Shown: in pieces, positions 1-11,849 of the stretch
How the letters are laid out: every line of letters starts with the position of its first letter
How positions within the stretch are numbered: the first letter of the stretch is position 1
Made by a program: the position numbers and the translations under genes
From: Solenopsis invicta
Taxonomy: Eukaryota > Arthropoda > Insecta > Hymenoptera > Formicidae
Length of the DNA stretch: 64,000 nt
Assembly: GCF_016802725.1 (NCBI RefSeq)
Contig: NC_052664.1
Location: forward strand, 12,426,016 to 12,490,015
Direction of reading: 5' to 3'
The notes under the pieces: generated by a model
The model's database searches: none
Seen by the model: the letters and a program-made list of their open reading frames with translations, nothing else
Told to the model about the DNA's origin: nothing

Positions 1-480
1 GGCTCACTATTGATAAACATGAGATACTATGTCACTGATTTAAACAACACTTTATTATAATTTAATGTAATTGTAATTAATTAACTAACTTTCTGGGTAA
101 AGTTTAATCTAAATACTTGAAAACACTCTTACGTTCTATCTAAATGTGTCAAAATACAATTAATACGTTCAATGCCTTGCTGATTACTGGTGCTATCAAA
201 CTATCATAATAAAGTTTATAAAAAGTAACATTTGTAATGTCATAAATTAAATTAATCCTAATTGTAAATACTATTTTTGTACCTTTTTACTGAGAACATG
301 AATCTGTCACGATATTTTCTCTACTTTAAAGTATTAGAAAAATGTGAAAAATTTATGAGGCATTGTCGATATTAGTATTAAAGATTTTATAGTTAATTTA
401 ATAAACATTGATTATTGAACGTTACTTTTAATAAACTTTGAAGCAAGTAATGAACACGCAAAGAAATAATTTATTAGTAA
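1..480 (+). repeat. probable family A repeat remnant, cut by window edge
   Basis: An AT-rich stretch whose part from about 320 to 405 aligns with family A at about 5520-5605: both read ctac-ttaaag-attagaaa, then a run ending in gattttRtagtt, with the same order and spacing. A weaker match (aaagtttataaaa near 210) lies upstream. The left end is outside the window. No open frame of note. The call rests on one good 80-bp block, so it could be a chance AT-rich match. Confidence 0.4.
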
Positions 481-1499
481 TGTCAGCTAAATATTAGTTC
501 GCATTTTTCTGTCATCGTTAAAAGTTGCCTTTTAAAGGTAAAATTTATTTACTGCAAAATTTGTTAGTTGAGATTAAATGCGTAGTTTAGTACGAACTAA
601 GAAAGTAGCAGCTATTCCTCAATACTTTACGCACATGAAATAAAGCATTCGATTTGCAATTGTAAGCAACAAGACCGATAAACGGACACGATGAAATGTG
701 ATGTATTTCTCGTAAGTAAAGAATCGTACAGTATAAAATGAAAGGCGCATTATTATCAGATATTTTTTCTTTTTTTTTGAAATAAAAGGATTTCATTTTA
801 TGAAAGAATTTCTTGAAGTTGAATCCCCAAAATTAAATTACTTATTGCAAAATATTTTTTGTGCTGATCTTTCCGACTTTTGGAAAATTTTTCCTTTTTA
901 GTCGTTAAGTGATTAATTTAAAAGAAATTAATTTAAATTGATATGTTAAATTTTTCATAAATAACTAGCAAAAGTGTAACTCATAGACAAAATCAGATAC
1001 GTATTTGACATGTTTATGCGACACTTTACACGCTCGGCATTCAGCATTAGCTTAATCTTTCGTAATGGCCTGGAACCTTCAGACCCTTCTATTATCTACT
1101 TTTTCAAGGGAGAGGTGCCATACAGGCAGGTTTGTTGATTTTATGTTGACTATGAGCAGGTGTTACTTTGTATCAGACGCCACAGACTTGAAGTAAACAA
1201 TCTTAATAAATGTATTCATGACAATTTTGCATAATTCAGTTATGTCATATAATATTTTATCGAGATGTAGATTTAATAATATAAAAGTTTTACTCCATCA
1301 TCGCTGGGAAAAGACAAGTGAATTAGAGAGGTTTGACATTTAACGTGTCAATTTGATATGATATGTTTATAGAAATGCTGTATAATTATAGAAGCTCGGT
1401 AGTTATTTTACAGCTTAAAAATTTTTGTTTACAAATGATTGAAATAATGCTGTTTCTGTTATAAATAATTGTAAAGTCCTATATTCGCTGAGAAGATGC
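481..1499. other. AT-rich non-coding stretch
   Basis: No recognisable gene, repeat partner or strong motif. A 69-codon minus-strand frame at 587-796 has no domain-like composition and is ignored. A slightly GC-richer patch lies at 1015-1140. Confidence 0.5.
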
Positions 1500-2560
1500 C
1501 ATGGCATTGCGAGTAATCGTTGATTCGAGACTTTTGTTCTTCTCTCCGTTTTAATTCGCGACGGGCGACTGGAAAATGTAATTTAACGCTTATCCTGTGC
1601 CGTTTGTGGTTCACTTATTTTTTTATAAGATACTTTTCTCGGCATAGAAAAAAAACGTGCCGCGAGAATATCCGATACACGACTTCCCTCGTAACGAAAA
1701 GTCAAGCGGAAGAGAGAAGAGCAAGCGCATATAATATTAGAGGCGCAAAATATATAAGAAACATTAGCCCTTTGAAGCTCGCGCACCCTTCCTTGCCGTC
1801 GGGTCAAGAATTCTCCGGAACATCTTGATCAAGAAAGACAAGATTTCGTTAAAATAAACAACGTAGAGAGCCAAATTCTACTAATTGCATCTTATCAGCT
1901 TTCAGCCGGAGAGCGCTCGAAAATGCGACCCGCTTACATCATAGATAACCCGTAACTTTTTCATAAGCACGGCTTTAAACAGGCTGTTTACGAGGACAAA
2001 AGAGCTTCTAGAACAAGGTCTCGCGTTTCTACTCTAATATGTTCCCTTCTAATGGAAAAAGTATTTATGCGCAAAAAATGTCACGACGTTCTTCATCATC
2101 GTAGAGTATTCCCTTTAGCGTGTGCTCCGGTATTCTTTCAGAAATCATAAAAGACTGAAAGAGAGAGATAAAAGGGAAGAGAGGGAAGGTAGCGTAGAGA
2201 AAAGAAAATGAAAGACAGAGGAGGATAAGGGAATGTCTGTAGAGAAAAGATTTTTTTTTTCATCTCATCGAAAGTTAAGGGAGTGTTGCCGCGGCGGCAA
2301 AGGGCGCCCTTCTTCATTATTTCGTTACGTCGCGTAAACGCGTCTCTGTAGAACGGGAAGGGAGTTGGAAGGCCTAAAATAACTCGCCAGCATTCCTCGA
2401 TGTGAGAGGGCTAAATCCTCTCCCTCGGCCTTCGACGGTGCGACATTGTGCCATTCTTCACCTCTCTCATCGTCGCTCCTAAGTCTTTTTCATCTACCCC
2501 CCGCCGAGTGGATGTCGCTAAAATATGTACTCGTCTTATGTAAAGCGAGCACGATTCGAA
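1500..2560. other. GC-richer island with purine tract
   Basis: CpG-containing DNA between AT-rich flanks. Positions 2155-2250 form an almost pure purine strand (GA, GGGA and GAAA units). A 102-codon plus frame at 1520-1828 overlaps an antisense 74-codon frame, with no recognisable domain. Candidate regulatory island only. Confidence 0.4.
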
Positions 2561-3410
2561 GAGTGGAATTTCTCCTTTCTTTTAGATACGCCGAGGTTTG
2601 CTAAAATGTCAATAATGAACGAATAACTTGCGAAATTAAAAAAATCCTGTTACATTAACTAAAAATTTATTTTCAATTAGCTAGTCGTCTAGTATTCAGT
2701 AAATAATAAATCATCGATTGAAAAGGGTCCTCACAAATGGTTGGGAGCGTCCATTTATCAGGCACGGTGCATTTTAGGGGTGAAACGCTCATAAATAATT
2801 CGCGTAACGTTGCTGTTTCTGCGTGACGTAAATAAAAAAAGTAATAGCTTATATTAAAGTATTATCTAATGCGAATATGTACTCCATTTTTTGTTAGATG
2901 AATAATATGTGTGCATTTTATCAATTCTTACGAAATTTAATTTTTACATGCCATCAAAATAGGATAATAAAAACGAATTATTTAATAGAGGGAATGTAAC
3001 GATATTTCGTCAGAGATAAATTATTTTTTTAATACAATTATTTAGCACGTTGCTGATAAATCACGTGAAATGACATCGCTAAATAGAAAGCGCAACATAT
3101 TGTCACATATAATGCCAGTAACATAAAATAAATGATTTATCGATATGCGTTCGACATATGATGTTTATTTTAATTTTACGCCATGCAAATGTGTCTATAT
3201 TTCTATATGACGCATATTATTTATATTTATATTTATAGCGTTATTTGCGATGTGTTGCCACAATGAGCAGTTTGGTTGCATCATTTACTTTAATAAGCGA
3301 TGCACAATATGGCAGGTATAAATAATTTTGGATAAATAACACGCATTATATGCTTCTTCGAAATATCAAATGGGAGACGATTGTGTAAGTTAAATTGTTA
3401 CATAAGTTTA
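2561..3410. other. AT-rich non-coding stretch
   Basis: Many TAAT and ATTTAT strings and no open frame worth listing. I see no repeat copy elsewhere in the window. Confidence 0.5.
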
Positions 3411-3867
3411 CAAGAACACACCAACGCTGTACGAGGTTCCTTGACAATTGTAGGGTTTAAGTGATATGTGCGGCTCTAGGGAGGAATTCGTTTAACAAAA
3501 GGGTCGCTGTGGACCCTAAAGGTCGTACGGGGGGTTCCTTTATCTAGATTCGAATGCCTCACCACGTTGGAAACACATAGAAATTAATTTCTACTTGTCG
3601 ACAGGTACGATTTCTATCTGCTTGCCTCGAAGAACGATTAGGGTACCCCGAGCGGGGTTTACTCGCTGCGAATTACGTAAATATTTGTCGCTTTCGAGTA
3701 ACGCGAATAGTGTTCTACATTTGCGCGTATTCGTCGTATTATCGCGTCGTATCTAGACAAGCGCTGATAACAATTCTTATCAAATCTGGTGCCGCCATGT
3801 TGGTCTGGAAAGAGAAACAACATTCTTGTGCTTTGCAGTTTATATTATTTTAATTGCGCAATAAACA
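3411..3867. other. CpG-containing island with small palindromes
   Basis: Contains a perfect 16-bp palindrome at 3578-3593 (tagaaattaatttcta) and a tight hairpin at 3645-3658 (accccg, 2-nt loop, cggggt). No coding signal. It ends where family A copy 1 begins. Confidence 0.45.
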
Positions 3868-5010
3868 GAGGAAAGCCGCTGATACCGAAGTAACATTGTT
3901 TTCGAATAATATTTCTTAAACGAAGGCTAAAACTTTGGAAACATAAATGCAAACTAGAAAATGTCTTCTATTAGATGTAATATAGCAAGTTTTATAATAC
4001 AGTTTCGAATGTTTCAATAATAAAATTTTTCACCAGGTAAGCAAAAATGAGCGTCTGACAAAAATAAGTCCTAAAAGTGACACAGTAGACAGTAACCTAC
4101 ATTTTCCTTTTTTTCTCTTACATGAGTCATTTGTATAAAGTACTTATCAGTTAATATCCATGAGGGTTTCTAAAAACCTTTCACTTCGATGTAAAATTTT
4201 TTTGTTGATTTATACAAGTATCTTATGCTGTTACGTAAAACGTAATATGTAGCGCGACAATATATGAAGATAACCTTAGGTTATTAACTGAACAGATAAA
4301 TATCTCCTAATGCTTTTTATTCTATCCCATACGGTTATTATTATCTTATAGTCTGTCTTATCGGTAGGTGTGCCAGTTTTACGCTGCACCCCTATTTTTC
4401 TTTTAAAATCGTATTATGAGAAAACTAAGAAAGAGAAAATATATTTAATAATATTTAAGATCGTGAAGTGTATAACAAAATTCCAAAAAAATCAACAACA
4501 TTCATAGCGGATCTTAGTGATCTAATAATATTTTAAATGTGATTTTATATTCATTTTCCAGTTGTTTGAATTGCGCGTCGTTGAAACGTAGGACTTAAAT
4601 TGATACAGCATAGTAATATTATTATATAATACTAAATGATAATGAATTTAATAATATTGATTCTAACAAACATCTATCAGATTTCCGTACTCTATAAAAT
4701 ATAACACAGTTTTAGAACGCTGTAACGTATAAAATAATTTAATATTATTAATAACATACTTGCTATTGTTTAAACTACGTAATTTGCGAAAGAAAGCCGT
4801 AAAAATATTATTTACATTTGAAGAATTTGTTTTTTAGATGATTTTACACGGAAACAAGTCATATGTAGGATATACATATGAAATATAGGTTTTTACTTTT
4901 GTAATTATGTAAACAAATCATGTTTTTATCGGTATTATTAAATGCAATATTTAGTTTCCGAGAAATAAGAGATTGTCACTTTACGAGAACTGTGTTGATA
5001 TTGACCACAC
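3868..5010 (+). repeat. family A dispersed repeat, copy 1
   Basis: Best preserved copy. It starts at acagaggaaagccgctgat, which lines up with the starts of two other copies (5140 plus; 12420 minus). Shared blocks follow in order: cttctattagat (about 3965), gtaagcaaaaatgagcgtctg (about 4036), tgctttttattctatccc (about 4310), ggtgtgccagttttacgctg (about 4367), and cttgctattgtttaaactac (about 4760). The far end is near 5000 at a tttagtttcc block. No long open frame, so it is non-autonomous or very decayed. Transposon class cannot be told from these ends. Confidence 0.75.
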
Positions 5011-5139
5011 TTTAAAAATCTGTTCGAAATCACTGATGTTTCAGAACATAACAACAACACGTAAATATTAAGATAATATTTATATTTGTAGAATAATAAT
5101 ATATTTGTAAACAAAAGTTATTTATATGTATATTATAAA

Positions 5140-6000
5140 TATATAGAAAGGAAAGTCGCTAATATACTGGCATCAATATATTTAATAAAAGTTAAAAATA
5201 AAGTTTTCAAAATATAAACTGGAAAGTGCCTACTATTAGATGGTTTAGCAGTTTTTATAATACATCTCATGTCTTGTAATAATTAATGTTTCTGTAACAT
5301 ACTTCAAAAAGGGCATCTGAAAAATTTGGCTCCAAAACTAATTGTAAATAGTAATATCAAAGTTTAGATCTAACCATATAGGGAAAAAGTTGACTATAAA
5401 ATAAATTAACAAATAATAAAATATATTTTTATGTATTAAATAGCAAAGTTTATAAAATTAAAAAATTTTAACTGACCCCTTCCGTTTTTTTTTGGATCTG
5501 TTGCGTTCAACGCTATTTTTCCTACCTTAAAGCATTAGAAAGAAAATATGAAAAAATTCATGAAACATCTGTCAATATTGTAGTTGAAGATTTTGTAGTT
5601 GTCTATTTTTACGGAGAGGTAGTTTGCTTTACGCTGCACAGTGATTTTACGTTTCAAACCGCATAGGAAAATAAGAAAAAGGAAAATATGAAAGAAGAAA
5701 ATATAAACAAAACAGTTTTAGGAAGTTACAAATATGTAAAATGATTTAATATTGTCAATAATGTACTCGCTATTGTTTCAACTATGCAATTTGGAAGAGA
5801 AAATCGTACAAATTGTGTTTTTGCATTTTAAGGATTTGTTTGTAGCAGATTTTTTTATAGAAAAAAGTCTTGAAATGAACTATAGTTTTTTTCTATTTCT
5901 TTAAATATCTAAACAGATAATATTTGTATCAGTATTGTATTTATACAGTGCAATGTTTAGTTTCCAAAAAAAAAATACGAGGGTGCCTCTTTAGGAGAAA
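5140..6000 (+). repeat. family A dispersed repeat, copy 2 (direct, next to copy 1)
   Basis: Aligns to copy 1 from its start (gaaaggaaagtcgctaata) through ctactattagatgg (about 5232), tttgctttacgctgcac (about 5623), atgtactcgctattgtttc (about 5761) to tttagtttcc (about 5960). Same order and orientation, about 1.27 kb downstream of copy 1, so the pair is an old head-to-tail duplication or two insertions. More diverged and shorter than copy 1. Confidence 0.65.
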
Positions 6001-6230
6001 TAGATTAACGACTTCCCTCTAAGCGTTTTGAAATATTATTTGATTCTCCTGCAAACATTAATTTGGTAATTAATCATTATTACTTACTTTCTCTAGTTCT
6101 TTCTAAATTCGCAATATAAATACATGTATGTCTCTTACAAAATCACATTTCTCTTTCGACTTTCGTTAGTGACATCGATCATATCGCGACCTGTCATCAA
6201 CACACGTCATTCTATTCGCATGCCATTAAT
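6001..6230. other. AT-rich junction
   Basis: Short AT-rich stretch between family A copy 2 and the next GC island. Nothing recognised. Confidence 0.4.
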
Positions 6231-6870
6231 CCGTAGGGCTGCAATACTTGCGGCGCAAGAGTAACATTGCGAGATTGGAAATTATATTATCCAACAGAAA
6301 TTGGAACTCTCTGCAAACAGCATTACCGCGTCATCCATCTTCCTATCGGCACCTCCTCCAACAAACTTTGCCGATAGATCATTTTTCTATCTTCGAGTTG
6401 TCGTATCCGGTCACGTATCCCGGCCGTAGATTCTCGTATTCTGCCTTCGTAGCAGGTTCCATGGGCCATTCGGATCGCTCGCATACTCGCCAGTCGCGTC
6501 CGCTTTCACGAAAATTAAATCCGTATCGATGAAGCGTCGGACGCAAAGTCCGAGTCCTCTTTTCCACACTTTTACCCGCGGCAAAATCGATCGGGCGTAC
6601 GCGACAGATATCGTCGTTGTCGCTCTCTGTCGAAAGCAGAAATGGGAAACGCTAAAAATCCGCGCGAAGCTACGACAGTGCAATCCTGTCGGAAGAATCG
6701 GAAAGATTTACCGAAGCCACTAACGGAAATCAAGACATCAGACATCGAGAGTTTGCGGTAACCATTGTTAGGCTTCGGTACTTCGGCATCCCTCTCACTG
6801 ACAAACGTTTTAGCGACGAACGCGATCGTATCTCGAATGGCGAAAGAAAAATGAAGCAGATAACACACGT
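6231..6870. other. CpG-rich island with overlapping short open frames
   Basis: Open frames of 60-98 codons occur on both strands at once (for example 6248-6532 plus; 6411-6683 and 6572-6868 minus), as expected where CpG-rich DNA lacks stop codons. None shows a domain I recognise. It could hide a short exon or an enhancer, but the sequence alone does not decide. Confidence 0.4.
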
Positions 6871-7090
6871 TTAAATCTTGAAGCTTTCGCCTTTTGATTT
6901 GAAATAAGATAGATATTATTCTTTTTAAATGCGATAAAAGAATATAAAAATTTATTTATTTTTATGTAAACATAGCGAACGCCGCAAGAAAAGCAAATAA
7001 AAAGCACAATATATGTTTATTCAAAATGTCACACTTTCGATGGAAGATTGACATTTTTTTTATATACTCTTTCGTGATGAAAAAATCACT

Positions 7091-7210
7091 CGAAAAATTG
7101 CACAGGCTCCATTTTCACTCCATTTTCTCTGTTGGAGTGAATTTTCACTCTACAGGGGTGAATTTTTACTTTTATTAGCGCGAAAAATTGCACAGGCTCA
7201 ATTTTCACTC
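7091..7210. repeat. 30-bp direct repeat, 90-bp period, with GAGTGAA motifs
   Basis: The 30-bp block starting cgaaaaattgcacaggctc occurs at 7091-7120 and 7181-7210 with one mismatch. Between the copies lie further forms of gagtgaa or ttcactc, including a perfect inverted pair at 7135-7150 (gagtgaa, 2-nt spacer, ttcactc). A 77-codon minus-strand frame over the region therefore carries an internally repeated VKxEPVQFF peptide, but nothing else suggests a protein. Possibly the ends of a small mobile element or a short satellite. Confidence 0.6.
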
Positions 7211-7339
7211 TTTTAGAGTTTAGACAGTTTACTCTGCGCAAGATGTCGAGAGTGAATGTTAATAATAATAGAATACATGCTTTATTGTATTTCTCATGAG
7301 GATGTAATGATTGTTGCAAATGTTAATAATAGACACATG

Positions 7340-8260
7340 TCTTTCCGTGGGATTTGTCGAAATACGAATCGAGATATTTCTATACACAGCCAAAGCCCCA
7401 GATTTTGACAATTTCATCCTCTGATTTATTTATTCCGGAAGGAGCTTGTCAACACGAAATTCCGCTAAATCTTTTCAAAAGTGCTCGGCATGCACTTCTG
7501 ACGAGCGTACGAATGAGAGACATAAGGAGTCGGGAGGAAGAGGCGATCTCGAGTGCTGGTAGCATTCTGGAGAAGGAAAGAGGACGATGGTAGGGAGGCA
7601 TCGTCTGCGAAAAATCTGACAAATCCGACAAATCCAAATACAGAAAATCCTGCCGAGCACGCGCCTATCCGCCACTTCAGGATACGCCGCCCCCTTCCCC
7701 TTTTCCTTATCCTTCCGTCCTACTATATGCGCACCCACCCACATAAACCACCCCTCACCTTGGCACGTGTGCAGACGCTGGCGTCCTGCTCGTGTCGCTC
7801 GTGTTGCGTTTCTCCTCGTAGGCGTAAGCAGTTCCCAAGCATGGCGTCGCCGTCGCCCATGAGGCACGTAGCACGTAGCCGTGATATTGTCACATGCCTC
7901 CGGTGCAAAGCTCCAAATTGTATCGTTGTCGTCGTCACGGTGCATGTGCGACCGACGACTCTCCTCCGCGCGCGTCTGGTCGCACTCCCTTCCGGCCCAC
8001 CCTCGACTTTCCCCACACCACTTACACCGACGACAATAATATCCGACACGCTCCAACATTCCTTCTCTTTTCGAGCTGACGGCATTGTCTTGCAGTTTTT
8101 TTCCTCCCCTTCTTTCTCGTCTCTTCACCACGCAACGATCGGAACGGCACGTCCGAAAGCGTGGAACGTAAGAACGTGCGCGATTGAACTGAAATATGCG
8201 CGCGCTTACTTCATAATAGAATTGCGAATGGAACGAATTCCAAACATGTAACTGTTTACA
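7340..8260. other. large CpG-rich island, longest open frames of the window
   Basis: A 232-codon plus frame (7553-8251) and a 218-codon minus frame (7475-8131) overlap almost fully. Both are rich in Arg, Ser, Pro, Cys and His and neither shows a known domain, signal peptide or membrane segment. Codon choice gives no preference between strands. Probably a stop-poor CpG island such as a promoter or 5' region. A genuine first exon cannot be excluded. Confidence 0.4.
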
Positions 8261-8690
8261 TAAGCTTTATATTGAAATGAATCGCGAGGCGAACTCTCTA
8301 TCACTGATTCTCATACCTTTTTAGAATGTAGGAAATTTATTCAGAATATAGTGTGTTTCATTAAAAGGCTTCGTTGAAATTGTACGAGCGACTCCTCACT
8401 GTTTGTTGCAAATGCTATTACAATTTAACGTTATTATTATATTCCCGATGTTTACTGAAACTATAATTAAATTATGAATTATTGATATGTTTAAATTATA
8501 TTTCTATGAACTGAAATATATTTCAGACAATGTCTCGACAGATAGGTTTTTGAATAATTTCTATTAAATAATTTGTAAATCAATACGTGACGCTATATCA
8601 TGTATTAATTGTAATTTCACTTTGGGAGAATATTTTCCAGAGTGAAGGTTGAGTCTTGTGCAGCTTTGTGTCACTATTCATGCTTTCAGT
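8261..8690. other. AT-rich non-coding stretch
   Basis: Nothing recognised apart from AT-rich DNA between two GC islands. Confidence 0.45.
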
Positions 8691-9240
8691 GACAAGCTGT
8701 TATCCTCTCATCCCAGATGTTCGTGCCACAGTACACTTACCGGATATTCGTTCATCATAATTCAATCCCTCCACCGCATCTCGTCTTCGGTGCGGTGAAC
8801 CGATCAAATTCATCACGAAGGAAGGCAAAATTTTATCAACGAATCTACTTAAGCGGATAACGGAGTCGTTACTTTGTTCGCTAATCCGCGAGCTTCCGGC
8901 GGGATGGTTCGTCCGCGGGAGCGCTTTTAACATCCGGTAATCTGTCGACGGTAATCTTTTTAGCCTCCCCGGCTGCCGCCGTGGTACAGGATTGTGAAAG
9001 GGCGGGAGTGCGAGTCAGGCATGGAAATAGGTGCGCGGAAGATGGTTGTGGTCGCCAGGGTGCGATTTGCAACGATGTAATTTGTCGAATCTCGACCGCG
9101 AAGTAAACGTAACCACTGACGGATAAGCATCCATTCGGGTTATGCGCGCGGTAATATGACTCGTAACATATTTCATTGTGCTACCCATCGTCATCCTCCT
9201 CGCCATAGTGCCGCCGGTATAAAATCGAATCGTAAACTAA
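8691..9240. other. CpG-rich island with a TATA-like string
   Basis: GC-richer block with short overlapping minus-strand frames (60-77 codons) that I do not recognise. A TATAAAA string at 9218-9224 sits at its right edge. This could be a core promoter pointing right, but AT-rich DNA begins at once and no start element follows clearly. Confidence 0.3.
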
Positions 9241-9367
9241 TTTTACTTGTCTCTTCTTGTTCCTTGTGCATATAAAACGTTAAATTATGAATTTTATTTT
9301 TTTATTTCTTTTTTTATTATTAATAAAATAATCTGACAGTTTCTTAACTTATTTTTACGTGAATATA

Positions 9368-9556
9368 CAGCCTTGGCCAAAATCATTAGGCATTTATATT
9401 TTTTTCGTTTATATGAAATTCTTTCTGTATTATTTCATATTGATTTCTGGCATAAGTTTAAAGGGTTCTTGAAATAAAAAATAATTTACATTCTAATTTC
9501 TGTTTAAATCCTTTGAGTTAAAAATATAAGGTGTCTAATATTTTTGTCTAAGACTG
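9368..9556. mobile_element. Tc1/mariner-type MITE, 189 bp
   Basis: Terminal inverted repeats of about 30 bp: the left end starts cagccttggccaaaatcatt and the right end, read inward on the minus strand, starts cagtcttagacaaaaatatt. Both continue with an AGGCA/AGACA step and a TATA-rich run. TA dinucleotides flank both ends (9366-9367 and 9557-9558), as for Tc1/mariner insertions. There is no transposase, so it is non-autonomous. Mismatches between the ends show it is not very young. Confidence 0.85.
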
Positions 9557-9558
9557 TA

Positions 9559-10640
9559 TATCTTGCAGGAACATTGAGAATTTCTAATAGATTGGCAGAA
9601 TATATGGAAGAATATTAAAAGTATATAAGATATATGAGAAAAGTTACCTTTATTCGTAGCTTTTCTGCTGTAATATAAAGTATCTTTATTGTTTCCATGG
9701 AGCCCTCTCACGTATAAGATATTAAATAACCTTGATCACAGCTTGGAACATATTTATAACAACAATTTCCTCGAACTATGTTATCTTACATATAAAATAG
9801 AAAACGTATCCATTACAATAGAAACCGAAATTAACAAAGTTAAACGTCAGAGCAGAAGCGGTATCGATCGAAACGACTCCGTCGCGGGAAGTTTATGTGA
9901 GTTTAGAAACGTAGCTGCGAACTTTCTGCTGAACATATTCGTACACATTCGTTGCTTCTTTTATGTTTTATATCGAACGCATGTTGCTTGTCAATGTGCT
10001 CGCGTTAAAGGGAAACGAGCACTTTTATTAATTATAGAAACAAAATTACGTGTCCTGTTATACAAACGTTATACAGTGCTAATTAAATTTTAATTAAAAC
10101 TGTCACCTGCTCATGTCATTGAATTATATATGACGATGACGCATACATAACTCAAATTAAGTGATGTAATTATATTACACAACGTTTAATAGTTTTATTT
10201 AAATATTTTTGCGTCAACGGTAGATTGTAAGACTAAATAAAAAGCAGTCGCGAAGGGAGTTAGAATAATGCAATCACTTTGTAACGATGTGATTATGATA
10301 TTTTAAAAAATGAAGTAAAAATATATTTAATTAAATATTAAAACTAGTACTATACATCTAATATTATACATACGTTAATAAAAAATTATTGCAAGATAAA
10401 ATTATTCAAAATACTTTTCAAATTACTATAAATTTATTAATCAGTAAATTATTTCCTAAATGACGTGGGGGAAATAAGTTTTGCAAAAAATAATTAATTT
10501 GTAAAACAAAAACGTCGCTGTTCTTTGGTCTTTCTGAAACATGTAGTAAGGCATCATTAACATTTTGTCTAAATTACCATTAAAATGGATTGAATTTGTT
10601 AAAATTTTGTGAAAACATTGTTTCAAGTTTCCTATGTAGT
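9559..10640. other. AT-rich non-coding stretch
   Basis: Mostly AT-rich. A 134-codon plus frame at 9689-10093 is the largest frame here, but it has no recognisable domain and AT-driven Ile/Asn/Tyr/Lys composition. It is not called as a gene. Confidence 0.45.
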
Positions 10641-11290
10641 ATTTATAATTGTTGGAGGAAAACGCAACTGTTTACCGCACATTGGGGCGTTCTATTTACG
10701 CGATAAGCGTAAATGCATTGGCAAACTTGCGGAACGACAATGTGCAAATTCGCAACGCGATAGAATTCGGTTGTTGTAACAGCCGTCGATGCCGTCGCGT
10801 TTCGCATTGCCTCGATTCATTATCAACGCCACGTTCGTGCTAGGAATCGCTCGAATAGTAAAACGCGAGGATGAGGCAGGGCCTGCGGGGGTTGAAAGGA
10901 AAAGTTACTCGTCCTAGCGACCTACTTCTCGCCTCCGTCGCGTTTGTCGTTGGTAACTCGTCTCGTGTTTCCAAGCTCGGCGTTGTTGTTTACAACGGCA
11001 GTCCTTTGCAAACGAACAAGGAGCCTCTTTGTAAAAGGGTTGTTATAATCGAGCGGCGTTCACCCCACTGCCGCGGGTGTTCTGTATCGCCGGGTATAAA
11101 GTATCAATGGGTATCTTTCCCCGTGTTGTTATGAGGGAAACGGAAGCTCCACTATGCGAGAGATACAATTAGCTACGCATAAATTACAGCGCGGTTGTTC
11201 GATCGTGATACACAGATGCGAACAATTGCTTTGGAAAAATCCGTTATATCGTTGCACCCTTCTAAGGGAAACTGATAAAAATGATACGTA
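10641..11290. other. CpG-rich island with small inverted repeats
   Basis: GC-richer block. It holds a perfect 8-bp inverted repeat at 10694-10714 (atttacgc, 5-nt spacer, gcgtaaat) and several CTTTG/ACAAAGG-like strings near 11005-11045 of the kind bound by HMG-box proteins. Short plus frames (64 and 87 codons) are not recognisable. Candidate enhancer. Confidence 0.4.
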
Positions 11291-11849
11291 AAAAACGGTC
11301 TAAAAAGATAATGCGAAATTATTAATTAATCACATTATTCTTCAAATTAGAAAATAGTTGTATAATTTAAAACACTTGATGCTATTACAGAAAAGACGTC
11401 AATACCGACGTAAATTTTTTAAAGCGTCATTCCCTTATTTCTCGGGAATTAAATATTGCATTTTATTAATTCTGATAAAAATATAGTTTGCTTCAGCAAT
11501 TACAGAAACACTTAATTTATACATTCATGACTTTATTCTATGTAAAATACATTAAAAATGAATTTGTTGAAGGCAAAAATAAAACAAGATTTTTTTGTAA
11601 AGTTTAACCAATAATAAATAAGGCAAAGGGGGGGGGGGGAGTAAGATAATAACCTTAAGATTTGCGATTCTTTTAAATTTCTGTGCTAATGTAATAATAG
11701 ATCACTACTTTTTTACATTTGTTAAAGCCTTGTTTATCATCCGTAAAAATTAAAAACTGTTAAATAAAATAGAATTTTTTAAAAGGTAGATTTTTTTAAA
11801 GACATACATCGATAATTCTAGATCATTTTAAATTTTTATAGCGTCCTGG
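11291..11849. other. AT-rich stretch with a G12 run
   Basis: AT-rich and possibly the far end of the inverted family A copy, although I could not align it. A run of 12 G at 11628-11639 stands out. Long G runs are also a common place for sequencing-length errors. Confidence 0.5.

Noticed and set aside
7086..7319. 77-codon minus frame with an internal peptide repeat as a repeat protein
   Set aside because: The peptide repeat follows from the 90-bp DNA repeat, and only two units exist.
7553..8251. 232-codon plus frame as a gene
   Set aside because: It overlaps an almost equally long antisense frame, has biased Arg/Ser/Pro/His composition and shows no recognisable domain; the island is simply poor in stop codons.
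9689..10093. 134-codon plus frame as a gene
   Set aside because: AT-driven amino-acid content, no domain, and no supporting context.
11628..11639. G12 run as a functional element
   Set aside because: A single homopolymer without partner G tracts; its length may even be a sequencing artefact.
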